Assembly: GCF_030440575.1 (NCBI RefSeq)
Contig: NZ_CP047189.1
Coordinates: 1,364,001-1,428,000 of the forward strand
Source of the DNA: Corynebacterium ciconiae DSM 44920
Lineage (GTDB): Bacteria > Actinomycetota > Actinomycetes > Mycobacteriales > Mycobacteriaceae
DNA length: 64,000 nt
Direction of reading: 5' to 3'
Of the stretch, positions 20,538 to 29,284 are shown in pieces. The notes beneath the pieces are model-generated. The model saw nothing but the letters and a program-made list of their open reading frames with translations, did no database searches and was not told where the DNA came from. The first letter of the stretch is position 1, and each line of letters starts with the position of its first letter. The position numbers were made by a program, and so were the translations under genes.

Positions 20538-21041
20538 TTAGAACCACTCGGAAGCGCGGATCTCCGCCATGGCTTCCTTGCGCAGCTGCGGGCTGAGGCG
20601 GGAGAGAAAAAGCACCCCGTCGAGGTGATCGGTTTCGTGCTGCACGCAGCGCGCAAGCAGCCCAGTGGCCTCGAAACTGATCTCCTCGCCGTTGAGGTCG
20701 AGGCCTGTACAACGGATGCGGGCGGAGCGCTCGACATCCTTGTGCACCCCGGGGATGGACAGGCAGCCCTCGTTTCCCAGCTCGGTGGCATCATCAAGCG
20801 CCTGCCATTCGGGATTGATCACCACCCCGCGGGCACCGGGGGTTTCGTGCGAGCAGTCGTAGACGAAAATTCGCTGCGTAATCCCCACCTGATTCGCTGC
20901 CAGCCCCACACCGTGGTGTTCTTCCATGGTCTCGAACATGTCCTCAGCGAGGGTACGCAATGACTCATCAAAGGTGGTGATCTCGTCGGCGCGGCTGCGC
21001 AGCACCGGATCGCCAAATAAACGAACCTCGCGAACGGTCAT
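20538..21041 (-). CDS. def: Peptide deformylase
   Basis: Removes the N-formyl group from new proteins. The 167-residue metalloenzyme has all three motifs: GVGLAANQ at 44-51, EGCLSIPG with metal-ligand Cys93, and QHETDHLDG with the HExxH-type metal site at 135-139. In C. glutamicum the next gene upstream on this strand is priA; here priA lies 35.7 kb away, so a large accessory block begins beyond this gene. Confidence 0.97.
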   Translation of the reverse strand: MTVREVRLFGDPVLRSRADEITTFDESLRTLAEDMFETMEEHHGVGLAANQVGITQRIFVYDCSHETPGARGVVINPEWQALDDATELGNEGCLSIPGVHKDVERSARIRCTGLDLNGEEISFEATGLLARCVQHETDHLDGVLFLSRLSPQLRKEAMAEIRASEWF

Positions 21042-21161
21042 GATGCGGCGTGTCTCCTTAGGGTGTGAAGCAGGAACTAAAGGGTTGTGACTCCCCCACT
21101 ATAGGCACGCGGTCGCAGCGCTGTGGTCGGCAGGCTATCGCTATGCCACAAGGTGCTGTGC

Positions 21162-21172
21162 GCTTATCGACG
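21162..21172 (+). repeat. Dispersed element copy 4
   Basis: Exact GCTTATCGACG preceded by GC and followed by CC, in the 233-base gap between def and the 100-residue hypothetical gene. Nothing else was recognised in that gap. Confidence 0.75.
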
Positions 21173-21274
21173 CCGTCGTCCAACGACACACACCCACCGC
21201 CTCTGGCTGCTGTGTGCACCAGCCACAACGCGATGGGTGAATGATTCCTTATATATAGGCCCTGTGGCGCTTTC

Positions 21275-21577
21275 CTAGCTGTGGGCCAACTGCTCGCTTT
21301 GGGCGGGGGTGATGGCCGCGATCGCGGAGGCCGCAACGATGCCGCTCGTGCGCTCGAAACGCAGCGGCTCGGGTACGCCCGCCGCCTGTGCTGCGGCCTG
21401 CAACCCAGCTGTACGCGGGGCGTGGCTATCTTCTGGGGCCTTCGCGGAGGAGTGGGAATGGGCGATCGCGAACTGGATGGCCTTGGCCACTAATCCGGGT
21501 TTGTTCACCTGCGCCCAAGAGAGCATGCGGGCAACACCATGGGTACTCATGCGCGCGGCGCGCTGTGACAGCTTCAT
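21275..21577 (-). CDS. Hypothetical protein behind glpD
   Basis: Function not recognised. The start at 21577 gives 100 residues (MKLSQRAARMSTHGVARMLSW) with AAGGA a few bases upstream; a longer ORF reading runs back into glpD and is not supported. The protein is Ala-rich, begins with a basic amphipathic stretch and has a hydrophobic C-terminal segment. It follows the glpD stop by 10 bases, so it is the third gene of a TetR-glpD-hypothetical unit. Confidence 0.65.
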   Translation of the reverse strand: MKLSQRAARMSTHGVARMLSWAQVNKPGLVAKAIQFAIAHSHSSAKAPEDSHAPRTAGLQAAAQAAGVPEPLRFERTSGIVAASAIAAITPAQSEQLAHS

Positions 21578-21587
21578 TGTTAAGTCC

Positions 21588-23144
21588 TTACTCTGTGTGG
21601 GCACGCACTGCTTGAACAATGCTGTTGACTTCTTCATAGGCGGCCGTGCGGTCACGTTCCACAAGGCCGATGCGGGTGCGGCGGTCGAGCACATCATCGA
21701 CTGTCAGCGCCCCCTCGTGGGTGACGGCGAAGGCGATTTCAGCGCGGGTGATATCCAGCCCGGCGACGCGATCCAGCGGGCGCTCGATCTCAGCCTCGGC
21801 CACCACCGCCGGGGCTTCATAGCCATAACGCTCCACCAGTGAGGCGGGCAGCTGGGCGAGATCGGCCTTGGCCACCCGCAACATCGCTGGGTGGTTGGGC
21901 GCACCCACATAGGGCAGGCTGCGGGTGCGGCAAGGCCCGGCCCGCAGGCCCTTGCGCTGCAGGATCTCATCGATGGCTTCTTCCGCCATGAGCCGGAACT
22001 CAGTGTATTTGCCACCGACGATGGAGATCAGCCCATTGGGTGCCTCGATGGTGCTGTGCCGGCGGGAAAGATCCGCGGTGCTGCCGTCTCCGCCGGTGTC
22101 GATCAGCGGCCGCAGGCCGGTGAAGGCGCCGATCACATCCTTGCGAGTGAGCTTGGTGCCCAAGCCTCGGTTGATGGCCTCGAGGATGAACTCGATGTCA
22201 TCCTCTGGGGTGGGTGGTACATCCGGGATCGGACCCGGGGTGTCCTCGTCGGTCAAACCAATGTAGACGCGGTCGAATTGCTGCGGCAGCAAGAACACGT
22301 ATCGGGAGATGGATCCGGGCAGCGGCACTGTGAGCGCGCCGGTGGGGTGCCCCACGGTGGCGGCATCCACCACAATGTGGGTGCCGCGGGAGGGGCGCAC
22401 CTTGATCTCTGGGTCCACCACGCCCGCCCACACACCAGTGGCATTAACCACGGCTTGGGCAGAAATGCTGAATTCGGAGCCATCGAGGCCATCGCGAATG
22501 GTTACTCCCGTGCCGTGGGCCTCAATCACCTCGGCCTGGGTGATAATGCGCGCTCCCTCCCCGGCAGCAGTGCGGGCCACGGCTGTGACGATGCGGGCAT
22601 CGTCGATCATCTGGCCGTCATAGTTCACCCACGAGCCGTGCAGCTTGTCGGTCGAGGCGGTCGGACACAGCGAGAGGGTCTCCTTCTTGCCTGCAAACCG
22701 AGAGCGCGGCAGCACCGAGGAGCTGGTGCCAGCGGCAATGCGCAGCATGTCACCCGCAATAAAGCCCATGCGCATGGCTGCTTTTTGCACCAGGTTGGTA
22801 TCAGCTCCCAGCAGGGCCACCTGCGGAAGTGCGCGCACCAGGTGGGGCGCGTTATGCTCCATGAGCAGCCCGCGCTCCTTGGCGGAGTGCAAGGCGATAC
22901 CTACCTCGAATTTGGCAAGGTAGCGCAACCCGCCGTGGGCCAGTTTGGAGGACCAGCGGGAGGTGCCGAAGCCGAGATCGCGCCGCTCGAGCAGCACAGT
23001 GTTCAGTCCGCGGGTGACAGCATCGAGTGCGATACCGACGCCGGTAATGCCACCGCCGATGACCACGAGGTCGATGTCTGTGGGGTTAGACGTGAGATAG
23101 GCGATGTCTTCCGCACGACGAGCTGCGTTTAAGGCAGTGTTCAT
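21588..23144 (-). CDS. glpD: Glycerol-3-phosphate dehydrogenase, FAD-dependent
   Basis: Membrane-associated flavoenzyme that oxidises sn-glycerol 3-phosphate to dihydroxyacetone phosphate and feeds electrons to quinone. The start at 23144 (MNTALNAARRAEDIAYL) gives 518 residues and overlaps the tetR stop as ATGA. The FAD fingerprint DLVVIGGGITGVGIALDAV lies near residue 27, followed by DLGFGTSRWSSKLAHGGLRYL; SIVGGKYTEFRLMAEEA is in the C-terminal half. Together with the divergent FAD oxidase and lipid kinase it resembles the Rv2249c-Rv2252 region of M. tuberculosis. Confidence 0.95.
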   Translation of the reverse strand: MNTALNAARRAEDIAYLTSNPTDIDLVVIGGGITGVGIALDAVTRGLNTVLLERRDLGFGTSRWSSKLAHGGLRYLAKFEVGIALHSAKERGLLMEHNAPHLVRALPQVALLGADTNLVQKAAMRMGFIAGDMLRIAAGTSSSVLPRSRFAGKKETLSLCPTASTDKLHGSWVNYDGQMIDDARIVTAVARTAAGEGARIITQAEVIEAHGTGVTIRDGLDGSEFSISAQAVVNATGVWAGVVDPEIKVRPSRGTHIVVDAATVGHPTGALTVPLPGSISRYVFLLPQQFDRVYIGLTDEDTPGPIPDVPPTPEDDIEFILEAINRGLGTKLTRKDVIGAFTGLRPLIDTGGDGSTADLSRRHSTIEAPNGLISIVGGKYTEFRLMAEEAIDEILQRKGLRAGPCRTRSLPYVGAPNHPAMLRVAKADLAQLPASLVERYGYEAPAVVAEAEIERPLDRVAGLDITRAEIAFAVTHEGALTVDDVLDRRTRIGLVERDRTAAYEEVNSIVQAVRAHTE

Positions 23145-23719
23145 GGCAGTAAGTACCCTTCTAGGATGAGTCGCAATTCTTGGTCCCAGGTGCCGCTGGG
23201 TTGATGGGCCCGAAGGATCGGGGCGAAGATTCGGGAGCTGAGGGCGGAGTGCTGCAGCATGGAGCAGCACATGGTGGCCAGAGCGTGCGCGCTGCGCGGG
23301 CAGATGGTTTCTGGGGCCTGCTGCTGCACCGTCTCGATCATGTGCTCAAGGGTGGCGATGATCCTGATCTGCGATTCGCCGAGCCGCCGGAAGAAGTAGG
23401 TGCCCAATAGCTCGGGTTGCTCCTCCACGATGGTGGTGATCACTGGGTGCACAGCCACCATGCGTGCTGCTTCGAGCAGGGCGTCTACCAGCTGCGGGCC
23501 GGTGGCGGGCTGGCGCTGCACCGACATTGTGACGTCGATGAGCTCGTGGGTGAGCAGCTTGCTGATCACGGCGTCTTTACCGGAGAAGCGCGCATAGAGC
23601 GTGGGGCGCGAAATCTTGGCCCCGCGGGCTACCGCGGACATGGTGGTTCCGCGAATGCCCGACTCGAGCACGAGCTCGCGGGCGGCCTGCATAATCGCCT
23701 GGTCAATATCGATCCCCAT
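23141..23719 (-). CDS. TetR family transcriptional regulator
   Basis: One-component repressor of 192 residues. The N-terminal helix-turn-helix reads TTMSAVARGAKISRPTLYARF at about residues 25-45; the remainder is a helical ligand-binding domain without recognisable specificity. It is translationally coupled to glpD by an ATGA overlap and diverges from the FAD oxidase gene across a 196-base intergenic region, so it probably controls both directions. No clean palindromic operator was identified. Confidence 0.9.
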   Translation of the reverse strand: MGIDIDQAIMQAARELVLESGIRGTTMSAVARGAKISRPTLYARFSGKDAVISKLLTHELIDVTMSVQRQPATGPQLVDALLEAARMVAVHPVITTIVEEQPELLGTYFFRRLGESQIRIIATLEHMIETVQQQAPETICPRSAHALATMCCSMLQHSALSSRIFAPILRAHQPSGTWDQELRLILEGYLLP

Positions 23720-23796
23720 GGCCTCATTGTCCCCCGCCGCTCCACGGGGGTGTCAACAACACGCTCTTTACATGTTTTAGGTTGAGGGGAATTAAT

Positions 23797-23807
23797 CGTC
23801 GATAAGC
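23797..23807 (-). repeat. Dispersed element copy 5
   Basis: Exact core in the divergent tetR / FAD-oxidase promoter region, followed on its own strand by ATTAATT rather than CC. Confidence 0.7.
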
Positions 23808-23915
23808 ACCTGCTCACAGTACTTCTACACGAGTAGGCGTGATCTTTACACACCCCGCTCTGCGCGGCCTGTGGGCGGCTACACCCTCTTTCGGGGCCGT
23901 GGGAGCGCTTGTAGC

Positions 23916-25535
23916 GTGAGCGATATGAACACTCTGCCCACTCCCCCCATGTCCTTTTCCATCTGGGGTACTGAACAGGAAGCCAAGCCACTCAGCGCGA
24001 ACCTGCAGTCGCTGGTGAGCAAGGTTGTCGGTTCCACCACCCCCCGACCCGCCCCGGCGCAGCCGGATGTGAAGATCACCGATTCAGCCCTCACCACCGC
24101 CCAGATCGAGCAGCTGGCAGAGATCGTGGGCTCCGGCTTCGTCACCCAAGTTCGTGAGCAGCGCATCCCCCGCGCCCGCGGCAAGTCCTACTTCGATCTG
24201 CTCGATTGGCGCGAGGATGCGGTGATCGATGTGCCGGACGCTGTAATCGCCCCAGCCACCAACGAGGAAGTCCTAGCCATTTTGCAGTGGTGCACCGAGC
24301 ACCGAGTGGCCGTGGTTCCCTTCGGTGGCGGCACATCCGTGGTTGGCGGTGTCTCGCCCCTGCGCGGCGAGTTCGACGCGGTACTCAGCCTGGATCTGGC
24401 CCGCTTCGATGCCATCGAGAATGTGGACACCATCAGCGGCGAGGCCACCTTGGGCTCCGGTATGTCCGGCCCCCAGGCGGAGATCGCACTGGCCGAGCAC
24501 GGCCTGCAGCTGGGCCACTTCCCGCAGTCCTTCCCCTACGCCACCATCGGCGGGTTCGCCGCCACCCGCTCCTCTGGCCAAAACTCGGCCGGCTATGGCC
24601 GCTTTGATGAGATGGTGGCCTCCATGGAAGTGGTGACCCCCACCGGCATCACCACCGTGGGCGATGCCGCACCAGCCTCCGCTGCCGGCCCAGACATCAA
24701 GGAGATCTTCCTCGGCTCCGAGGGGGCATTCGGCGTGATCACCAAGGTGCGCTTGAAGGTGCACCCCATCCCCGAGGCCAAGGAGTACGAGGCCTTCGTG
24801 TTCGATGACTTCGCCCATGGCGTCGCCGGGGTGCGCGCGGTGGAACAGCAGGGCACCGGCCCCACCGTGATTCGCCTCTCGGATGAGATCGAATCCGCCA
24901 CCAACCTCACCTCCACCGACTCCATCGGCGAGTCCGACTCTGCCGCACCGCACGGCTGCCTCTGCCTGACCATGTACGAGGGCACCCGCGAGCATGTGGC
25001 CTCCCGTCACGAGGAAACCCGCAACCTGCTTCTGTCCATGGGCGCCACCTCGCTCGGCGAGGGCCCGGTACGCAAGTGGGAAAAGGGCCGCTTCGGCGCC
25101 CCGGTGCTGCGCGACGCCCTGCTGGATGCCGGTGTGCTGTGTGAGACCTTCGAAACCGCCACCACCTGGAGCAATGTATCGGTTCTGAAGAAGGCCATCA
25201 CCGCCGCTGTTACCGCCTCCTTGGGTGATGGCGACTCTGTGGCTCTCGTGCTCTGCCACGTATCGCACGTCTACCACAATGGCTGCTCGCTGTACTTCAC
25301 CATCCTCGGCGCTCAGAACGAGAAGCCACTGGAGCAGTGGGGCACGGCCAAGCGGGCGATTTTGCGGGCCATTACCGACAATGGCGGCACCATCACCCAC
25401 CACCACGCGGTGGGTAAGGACCACGCCGGATTCATGGACAAAGAGGTTGGCGAGGTGGGCCTTGGGGTGCTGCGCGCCATCAAGAAGCACCTCGACCCGG
25501 CCGGCATTCTCAACCCTGGGAAGCTGCTGCCATGA
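23916..25535 (+). CDS. FAD-binding oxidase, alkyldihydroxyacetonephosphate synthase-like
   Basis: VAO/PCMH-family flavoprotein (about 539 residues). It shows the PP-loop region VAVVPFGGGTSVVGGVSP, then FPQSFPYATIGGFAATRSSGQNS, FLGSEGAFGVITKVRLKVHP, the C-terminal HHHAVGKDH and a terminal DPAGILNPGKLLP. These match the ether-lipid enzyme ADPS and the bacterial flavoproteins annotated after it; the true substrate is unknown. GTG 23916 has GGGAG ten bases upstream and is preferred over ATG 23925. The stop overlaps the lipid kinase start (ATGA), which suggests a glycerolipid-linked pathway. Confidence 0.85.
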   Translation: MSDMNTLPTPPMSFSIWGTEQEAKPLSANLQSLVSKVVGSTTPRPAPAQPDVKITDSALTTAQIEQLAEIVGSGFVTQVREQRIPRARGKSYFDLLDWREDAVIDVPDAVIAPATNEEVLAILQWCTEHRVAVVPFGGGTSVVGGVSPLRGEFDAVLSLDLARFDAIENVDTISGEATLGSGMSGPQAEIALAEHGLQLGHFPQSFPYATIGGFAATRSSGQNSAGYGRFDEMVASMEVVTPTGITTVGDAAPASAAGPDIKEIFLGSEGAFGVITKVRLKVHPIPEAKEYEAFVFDDFAHGVAGVRAVEQQGTGPTVIRLSDEIESATNLTSTDSIGESDSAAPHGCLCLTMYEGTREHVASRHEETRNLLLSMGATSLGEGPVRKWEKGRFGAPVLRDALLDAGVLCETFETATTWSNVSVLKKAITAAVTASLGDGDSVALVLCHVSHVYHNGCSLYFTILGAQNEKPLEQWGTAKRAILRAITDNGGTITHHHAVGKDHAGFMDKEVGEVGLGVLRAIKKHLDPAGILNPGKLLP

Positions 25536-26455
25536 ACGAGATCGGCATCTATCAACGCGAGATCTCCCGGGTAGCGCTGCTCACCAACCCCGCCGCCGGC
25601 AAGGGCTTGGCGAAAGCGAAGGGCGCGATCGCCGAGCGCCGCTTTAATGAGCTCGGCATCGATGTGGTGAGTATCGCCGGCGCCACCCCAGCCGCCTCGG
25701 CAGAGCTGGCCCGCGAGGCCGTGGATTCCGGCGTGGATGCGCTGGTGGTGTGCGGCGGCGATGGCCTGATCAATCTAGCGCTGCAAGCCCAGGCCAACAC
25801 GGATGTCCCGCTCGGGATTATCCCTGCGGGAACGGGCAATGATCACGCCCGTGAATACGGTCTGCCCCTCGATCCGGAGAAGGCGGCCGAGCTGATCGCC
25901 CGGGGTGTGTGCCTGCGCACCGATCTGGGCGTGATGCGCACCGATGAGGGCCGCGAGCGTTTCTTTGGCACCTGCGTGACCCAGGGCTTCGACTCTATTG
26001 TCACCGAGCGGGCGAACACCATTTCTTGGCCCAAGGGCTCTGCCCGCTATGTGGTGGCGATTCTGCTGGAGTTTCTCAAGTTCCACTCGATCCCTTGCAC
26101 GATCTATCTTGACGGGGAGCTGGAAATCGATGAGCCCATCACGCTCGCCGCGGTCGGTAACACCCGCTCCTATGGCGGCGGCATGAAGATTTGCCCCGAT
26201 GCCATCCACAGCGACGGCCTGTTGGATCTGACCGTGTTGGGGCGGATGAATCGCTATAACGTGTCCAAGAAGTTCCCGCGCATCTACACCGGCAATATTC
26301 GCGGCGTAGATGGGGTGCACCAGTATCGGGCGAAGACGATCCGCATCGAAATGCCAGAGATGCCCGTCTACGCCGATGGCGACCGCTTCGATCTGCTGCC
26401 GATCGACTACTCCGTGGCCCCCAACGCCGGCTTCTACCTCATCCCCACCCCCTAG
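25532..26455 (+). CDS. Diacylglycerol kinase family lipid kinase
   Basis: The 307-residue protein belongs to the DagK/YegS/sphingosine-kinase fold. It has LLTNPAAGKGLAKAKGA near residue 15, the catalytic loop VVCGGDGLINLALQ near 68, the nucleotide loop GIIPAGTGNDHAREYGLP near 95 and GGGMKICPDAIHSDGLLDL in the C-terminal domain. The mycobacterial homologue in the same arrangement (Rv2252) phosphorylates diacylglycerol. It is coupled to the flavoprotein gene by ATGA and followed by a strong terminator. Confidence 0.92.
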   Translation: MNEIGIYQREISRVALLTNPAAGKGLAKAKGAIAERRFNELGIDVVSIAGATPAASAELAREAVDSGVDALVVCGGDGLINLALQAQANTDVPLGIIPAGTGNDHAREYGLPLDPEKAAELIARGVCLRTDLGVMRTDEGRERFFGTCVTQGFDSIVTERANTISWPKGSARYVVAILLEFLKFHSIPCTIYLDGELEIDEPITLAAVGNTRSYGGGMKICPDAIHSDGLLDLTVLGRMNRYNVSKKFPRIYTGNIRGVDGVHQYRAKTIRIEMPEMPVYADGDRFDLLPIDYSVAPNAGFYLIPTP

Positions 26456-26470
26456 CCGCCTCAACCCACT

Positions 26471-26508
26471 CCCCCTCCCGCGCAGCAGTCCGCTTCTGCA
26501 GGAGGGGG
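26471..26508 (+). terminator. Terminator after the lipid kinase gene
   Basis: CCCCCTCC (26471-26478) pairs with GGAGGGGG (26501-26508), enclosing a smaller GCAG/CTGC stem. It lies 16 bases after the stop. The T tract is weak. Confidence 0.6.
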
Positions 26509-26518
26509 TGTGTGCTGC

Positions 26519-26529
26519 GCTTATCGACG
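26519..26529 (+). repeat. Dispersed element copy 6
   Basis: Exact GCTTATCGACG immediately downstream of the lipid-kinase terminator. The context GCTGCGCTTATCGACGC is identical to copy 7. The rest of the 325-base gap to yhgE shows only terminators. Confidence 0.75.
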
Positions 26530-26715
26530 CTCACCTCAGCCCACCCGTCGTCGTGCTCAGCTCCAGGACCTCGTCCCCCGCCGAGGCGTGTGCGGGCCCC
26601 TAGCTGCATGCTTTTCCCCACCCTCAGCTAGGCCCACCGTTAGGCCCACCGGCCACCGGTGCGGATGCGGAATAGCTGCTCTGGCAGGTGCTCCTGCTAG
26701 CTCACTCAGCACAAG

Positions 26716-26758
26716 ACACCCCACCATCCCCGAGATTCATCGGGAAACAGTGGGGTGT
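26716..26758 (-). terminator. Two-tier terminator after the YhgE/Pip gene
   Basis: ACACCCCAC (26716-26724) pairs perfectly with GTGGGGTGT (26750-26758) and encloses an inner CCCGA/TCGGG stem. It starts 22 bases past the stop at 26781 in the minus direction. Confidence 0.7.
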
Positions 26759-26780
26759 TGCTTGAGGCTGGCCGCCGCAG

Positions 26781-28703
26781 TTAGCGGGCGGTGACGAGTT
26801 CGGCCTCCTCGTCCTCCGGAGTGGTGCCGTCCTCGGATTCCATCACCGCGGGGCGTTCGCGCCGCTTGACGATGAGTACCGAGATGATCAGGCACACGAT
26901 GGTCATCACCAGCAGCAGGAAGGCGGAGCTGAGATAAAACGCCCCCGTGTCCCCTTCGACTGCACCGATGAAGAGGTTGCGCGCATAGGTCATGGGGTGA
27001 ATATCGTGCAGCAGCCGCAGCGGCTTCGGGGTGAGCTGGATGGGCCAGACGCCACCGAAGCTGAACACACCATAGGCGAAGAACCCGAGGGCGAGGGTGC
27101 CACCGATGAGCCTGCCGAAGGCGATGCGCAGCAGCTGGAAGAAGGCGGTGCCGTTGGCGGCCAAGATCACCAGCCCGAGGGCAAAGGCGGTGCGGTTATC
27201 CACGCTAAAGCCCAACAGGGTGCCCAACCACGTGAGCAGGAAGAGCAGTGCGGTGTTCGCCGCGGCAACAATGGCGAATCCGCCGAGGACCTGCCAGAGT
27301 GGCCGGCGGTGAGAATAGCGGCCCAAGATGTGCGGGGCGAGCATACTCACCAGCACCATCATGAGGAAACCGAAGACCAGGATGAGGATGAAGGTCACAC
27401 CACCGGAGAGCTGCTTGGAGGTGGGATCATTCAGATCCTTCAGCTCCTGGACGGGGTTCTGGTAGTCCTGCGAGTACACAACCGGCACGGCCATCTGATG
27501 CGAGGAGGCCTGGATATTGCTGATGGAGGGCGCTTGCTCGGAGCCTTCCACAAGCCCAGTGCGCAGCTGGGTGGTGCCGTCCTTGAGCTGGCGGACGCCG
27601 TCGTCAAGCTGATAGGTGCCATCGAGCATCTGGCCCATGCCCTCATCGAGCTCTACTGAGCCCTCACGCAATTGGGTGGTGCCGTCCTTGAGCTGCAGCA
27701 CACCGGAAAGGTACGGGGCGTTGGGGTTATTCAGGTTGTAGCTCATTTCGGCGGTGCCGTCTTTGAGCATCTGCAGCTGGTTGGCGATGCCATCGGGGTT
27801 GTTATTGTCCAACCCCGCCACGATCTCTTGGAGCTTGTCGGCTTCCTTGTTCAGCTGGAAGGTCCGCAGCACACCAATCATGGGTTTGAGCTGCTCAGCG
27901 GCTGCACCGGCTTGGCGGGCGAGCGGGATGAGTTTATCGGTGAGTTGGCCCACGCCATCGTCGATTTGAGCGGCGCCGTCGCCGAGCTGGCCGGTGCCGT
28001 CGACAAGCTGGGACAGCCCATTATCCAGCTCTGCGGCGCCATCACGCAGCTGGCCGGTGCCATCTTTGAGTTGGTGGGCGCCATCGATGCCCTGCTCGGT
28101 GCCGTCTTTAAGCATGGTGGCGCCGTCGTCGAGCTGCACCGCACCATCGGCGGCCTCGTTGAGCCCGTCGCCGAGCTGGTTCATGCCGTCTAGGATCTCG
28201 CTGGAATAGCCCTCGGTGATGCCGGATTGGATTCCCGCTTGAATGCCTGGGATCAGACCGGAGGTGAGCAGCGGGGTGTTGGTGCCGTAGTGGTCGTTGT
28301 AGGAGATCACCACCTCGGCCTGACGGGGCTTATCGTCAATCACCGTGGCCACCCGGTCGGAGAAGTCGCGGGGAATGGAGATGGTGGCCATGTAGGTGCC
28401 TTCCTTCATTCCCTTATTGGCGGCGTCGGCGGAGACGGTATCCACGTTGAGGTAGCTGGTGTCCAGCAGACCCTTTTCGATATCGTCGCCGAAGCTGACC
28501 TTCTCGCCCTCCTGGGTGGTGCCCTCGTCTTCGTTGACCAGCGCGATTTTCACCTCGTCGAGGTAGTGGGAGGGGTCCCACATCGACCACATCCACGCCG
28601 CAGCTACCAGCAGTGGTGCAACAAGCACCACCACGATGGCAGAGCGGATAGCAATGCGGCGCTTCCGGCCGTACAGCGGGGGCTTGATTCGCCTTGTTTT
28701 CAT
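26781..28703 (-). CDS. YhgE/Pip domain membrane protein
   Basis: Large membrane protein of 640 residues when started at ATG 28703; the longer reading adds 29 unsupported residues. An N-terminal transmembrane helix (about 20-41) is followed by an extracytoplasmic Pip domain (KIALVNEDEGTT), two blocks of heptad-like repeats of the form QLxDGxxxL (about 175-260 and 355-415) and a C-terminal ABC2-like membrane domain of about five helices. The family includes the Lactococcus phage infection protein and type VII secretion EsaA-like proteins; function here is unknown. Both ends are bounded by structured intergenic DNA. Confidence 0.88.
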   Translation of the reverse strand: MKTRRIKPPLYGRKRRIAIRSAIVVVLVAPLLVAAAWMWSMWDPSHYLDEVKIALVNEDEGTTQEGEKVSFGDDIEKGLLDTSYLNVDTVSADAANKGMKEGTYMATISIPRDFSDRVATVIDDKPRQAEVVISYNDHYGTNTPLLTSGLIPGIQAGIQSGITEGYSSEILDGMNQLGDGLNEAADGAVQLDDGATMLKDGTEQGIDGAHQLKDGTGQLRDGAAELDNGLSQLVDGTGQLGDGAAQIDDGVGQLTDKLIPLARQAGAAAEQLKPMIGVLRTFQLNKEADKLQEIVAGLDNNNPDGIANQLQMLKDGTAEMSYNLNNPNAPYLSGVLQLKDGTTQLREGSVELDEGMGQMLDGTYQLDDGVRQLKDGTTQLRTGLVEGSEQAPSISNIQASSHQMAVPVVYSQDYQNPVQELKDLNDPTSKQLSGGVTFILILVFGFLMMVLVSMLAPHILGRYSHRRPLWQVLGGFAIVAAANTALLFLLTWLGTLLGFSVDNRTAFALGLVILAANGTAFFQLLRIAFGRLIGGTLALGFFAYGVFSFGGVWPIQLTPKPLRLLHDIHPMTYARNLFIGAVEGDTGAFYLSSAFLLLVMTIVCLIISVLIVKRRERPAVMESEDGTTPEDEEAELVTAR

Positions 28704-29284
28704 TAGTGTTCTCGCCTCTACAACTCGCAGCGGACGGATGTCTCGGCGCGAACCCAGCAGCAGCCCGTGGGCGAGGAGCTGTAGTCGCACCGGGCTCTCA
28801 CGGCGTTAAACCCACGTCGATGGCGGGTGCGTCGCTGTGTGACCCGGTACCACCACATCCCACACGATTCGGCTGGGGTGCGCACCGTTGTACTAGAAAC
28901 ACTCCCCTCCCAATGCGGGTAGCCCGTGCGGGTGCCGCATCCGGTGACGATTGCTCGCGGTGTCCACCACGCGCGGGCGCATCTGCGCACGTCAGATATG
29001 GGGGCGTTGTCTTAAATCCGAGGGTATAGAGCAGGGTAGGTGCTGGACAGGTGTTCTTTACACCTTTACCCAAATAGGTACGCACCGAGGGGTAGTGGAA
29101 GCGTCGGCGCAGGTCAGGTGCAAGTGTCTGGCACTGAATTGCCGGACAGTACTACCCCCGCACCCTTTACAGGTGGCGGGGGTAACCAAGACGATTCTCT
29201 TGGTGAAAGCGCCACACTTTCTGGCGCGGTGTGCTACGGATTACAGCCCGCTGCAATCAGGGCAGAAACGCGCAGGCCGATGGT
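28704..29284. other. Long structured intergenic region between panD and yhgE
   Basis: This 581-base stretch has no convincing ORF. It is rich in inverted repeats: AGGTGT/ACACCT near 29049-29065, then a dense run of four stem-loops at 29125-29227 described separately. It must contain the yhgE promoter, which I could not place with confidence. Confidence 0.6.
29125..29227. other. Array of four consecutive stem-loops
   Basis: Four stems follow one another with almost no spacing. TGTCTGGCA/TGCCGGACA (29125-29148, one wobble). TACCCCCGCACC against GGTGGCGGGGGTA (29153-29184, one bulge). ACCAAGA/TCTTGGT (29185-29204, perfect). GCGCCA/TGGCGC (29209-29227, perfect). Such density suggests an RNA structure or a set of protein sites rather than one terminator. 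Strand and product are unknown. Confidence 0.55.

Noticed and set aside
23779..23797. DtxR-like box TTAGGTTGAGGGGAATTAA between tetR and the FAD oxidase
   Set aside because: Only about 12 of 19 positions fit and the right half-site is poor.
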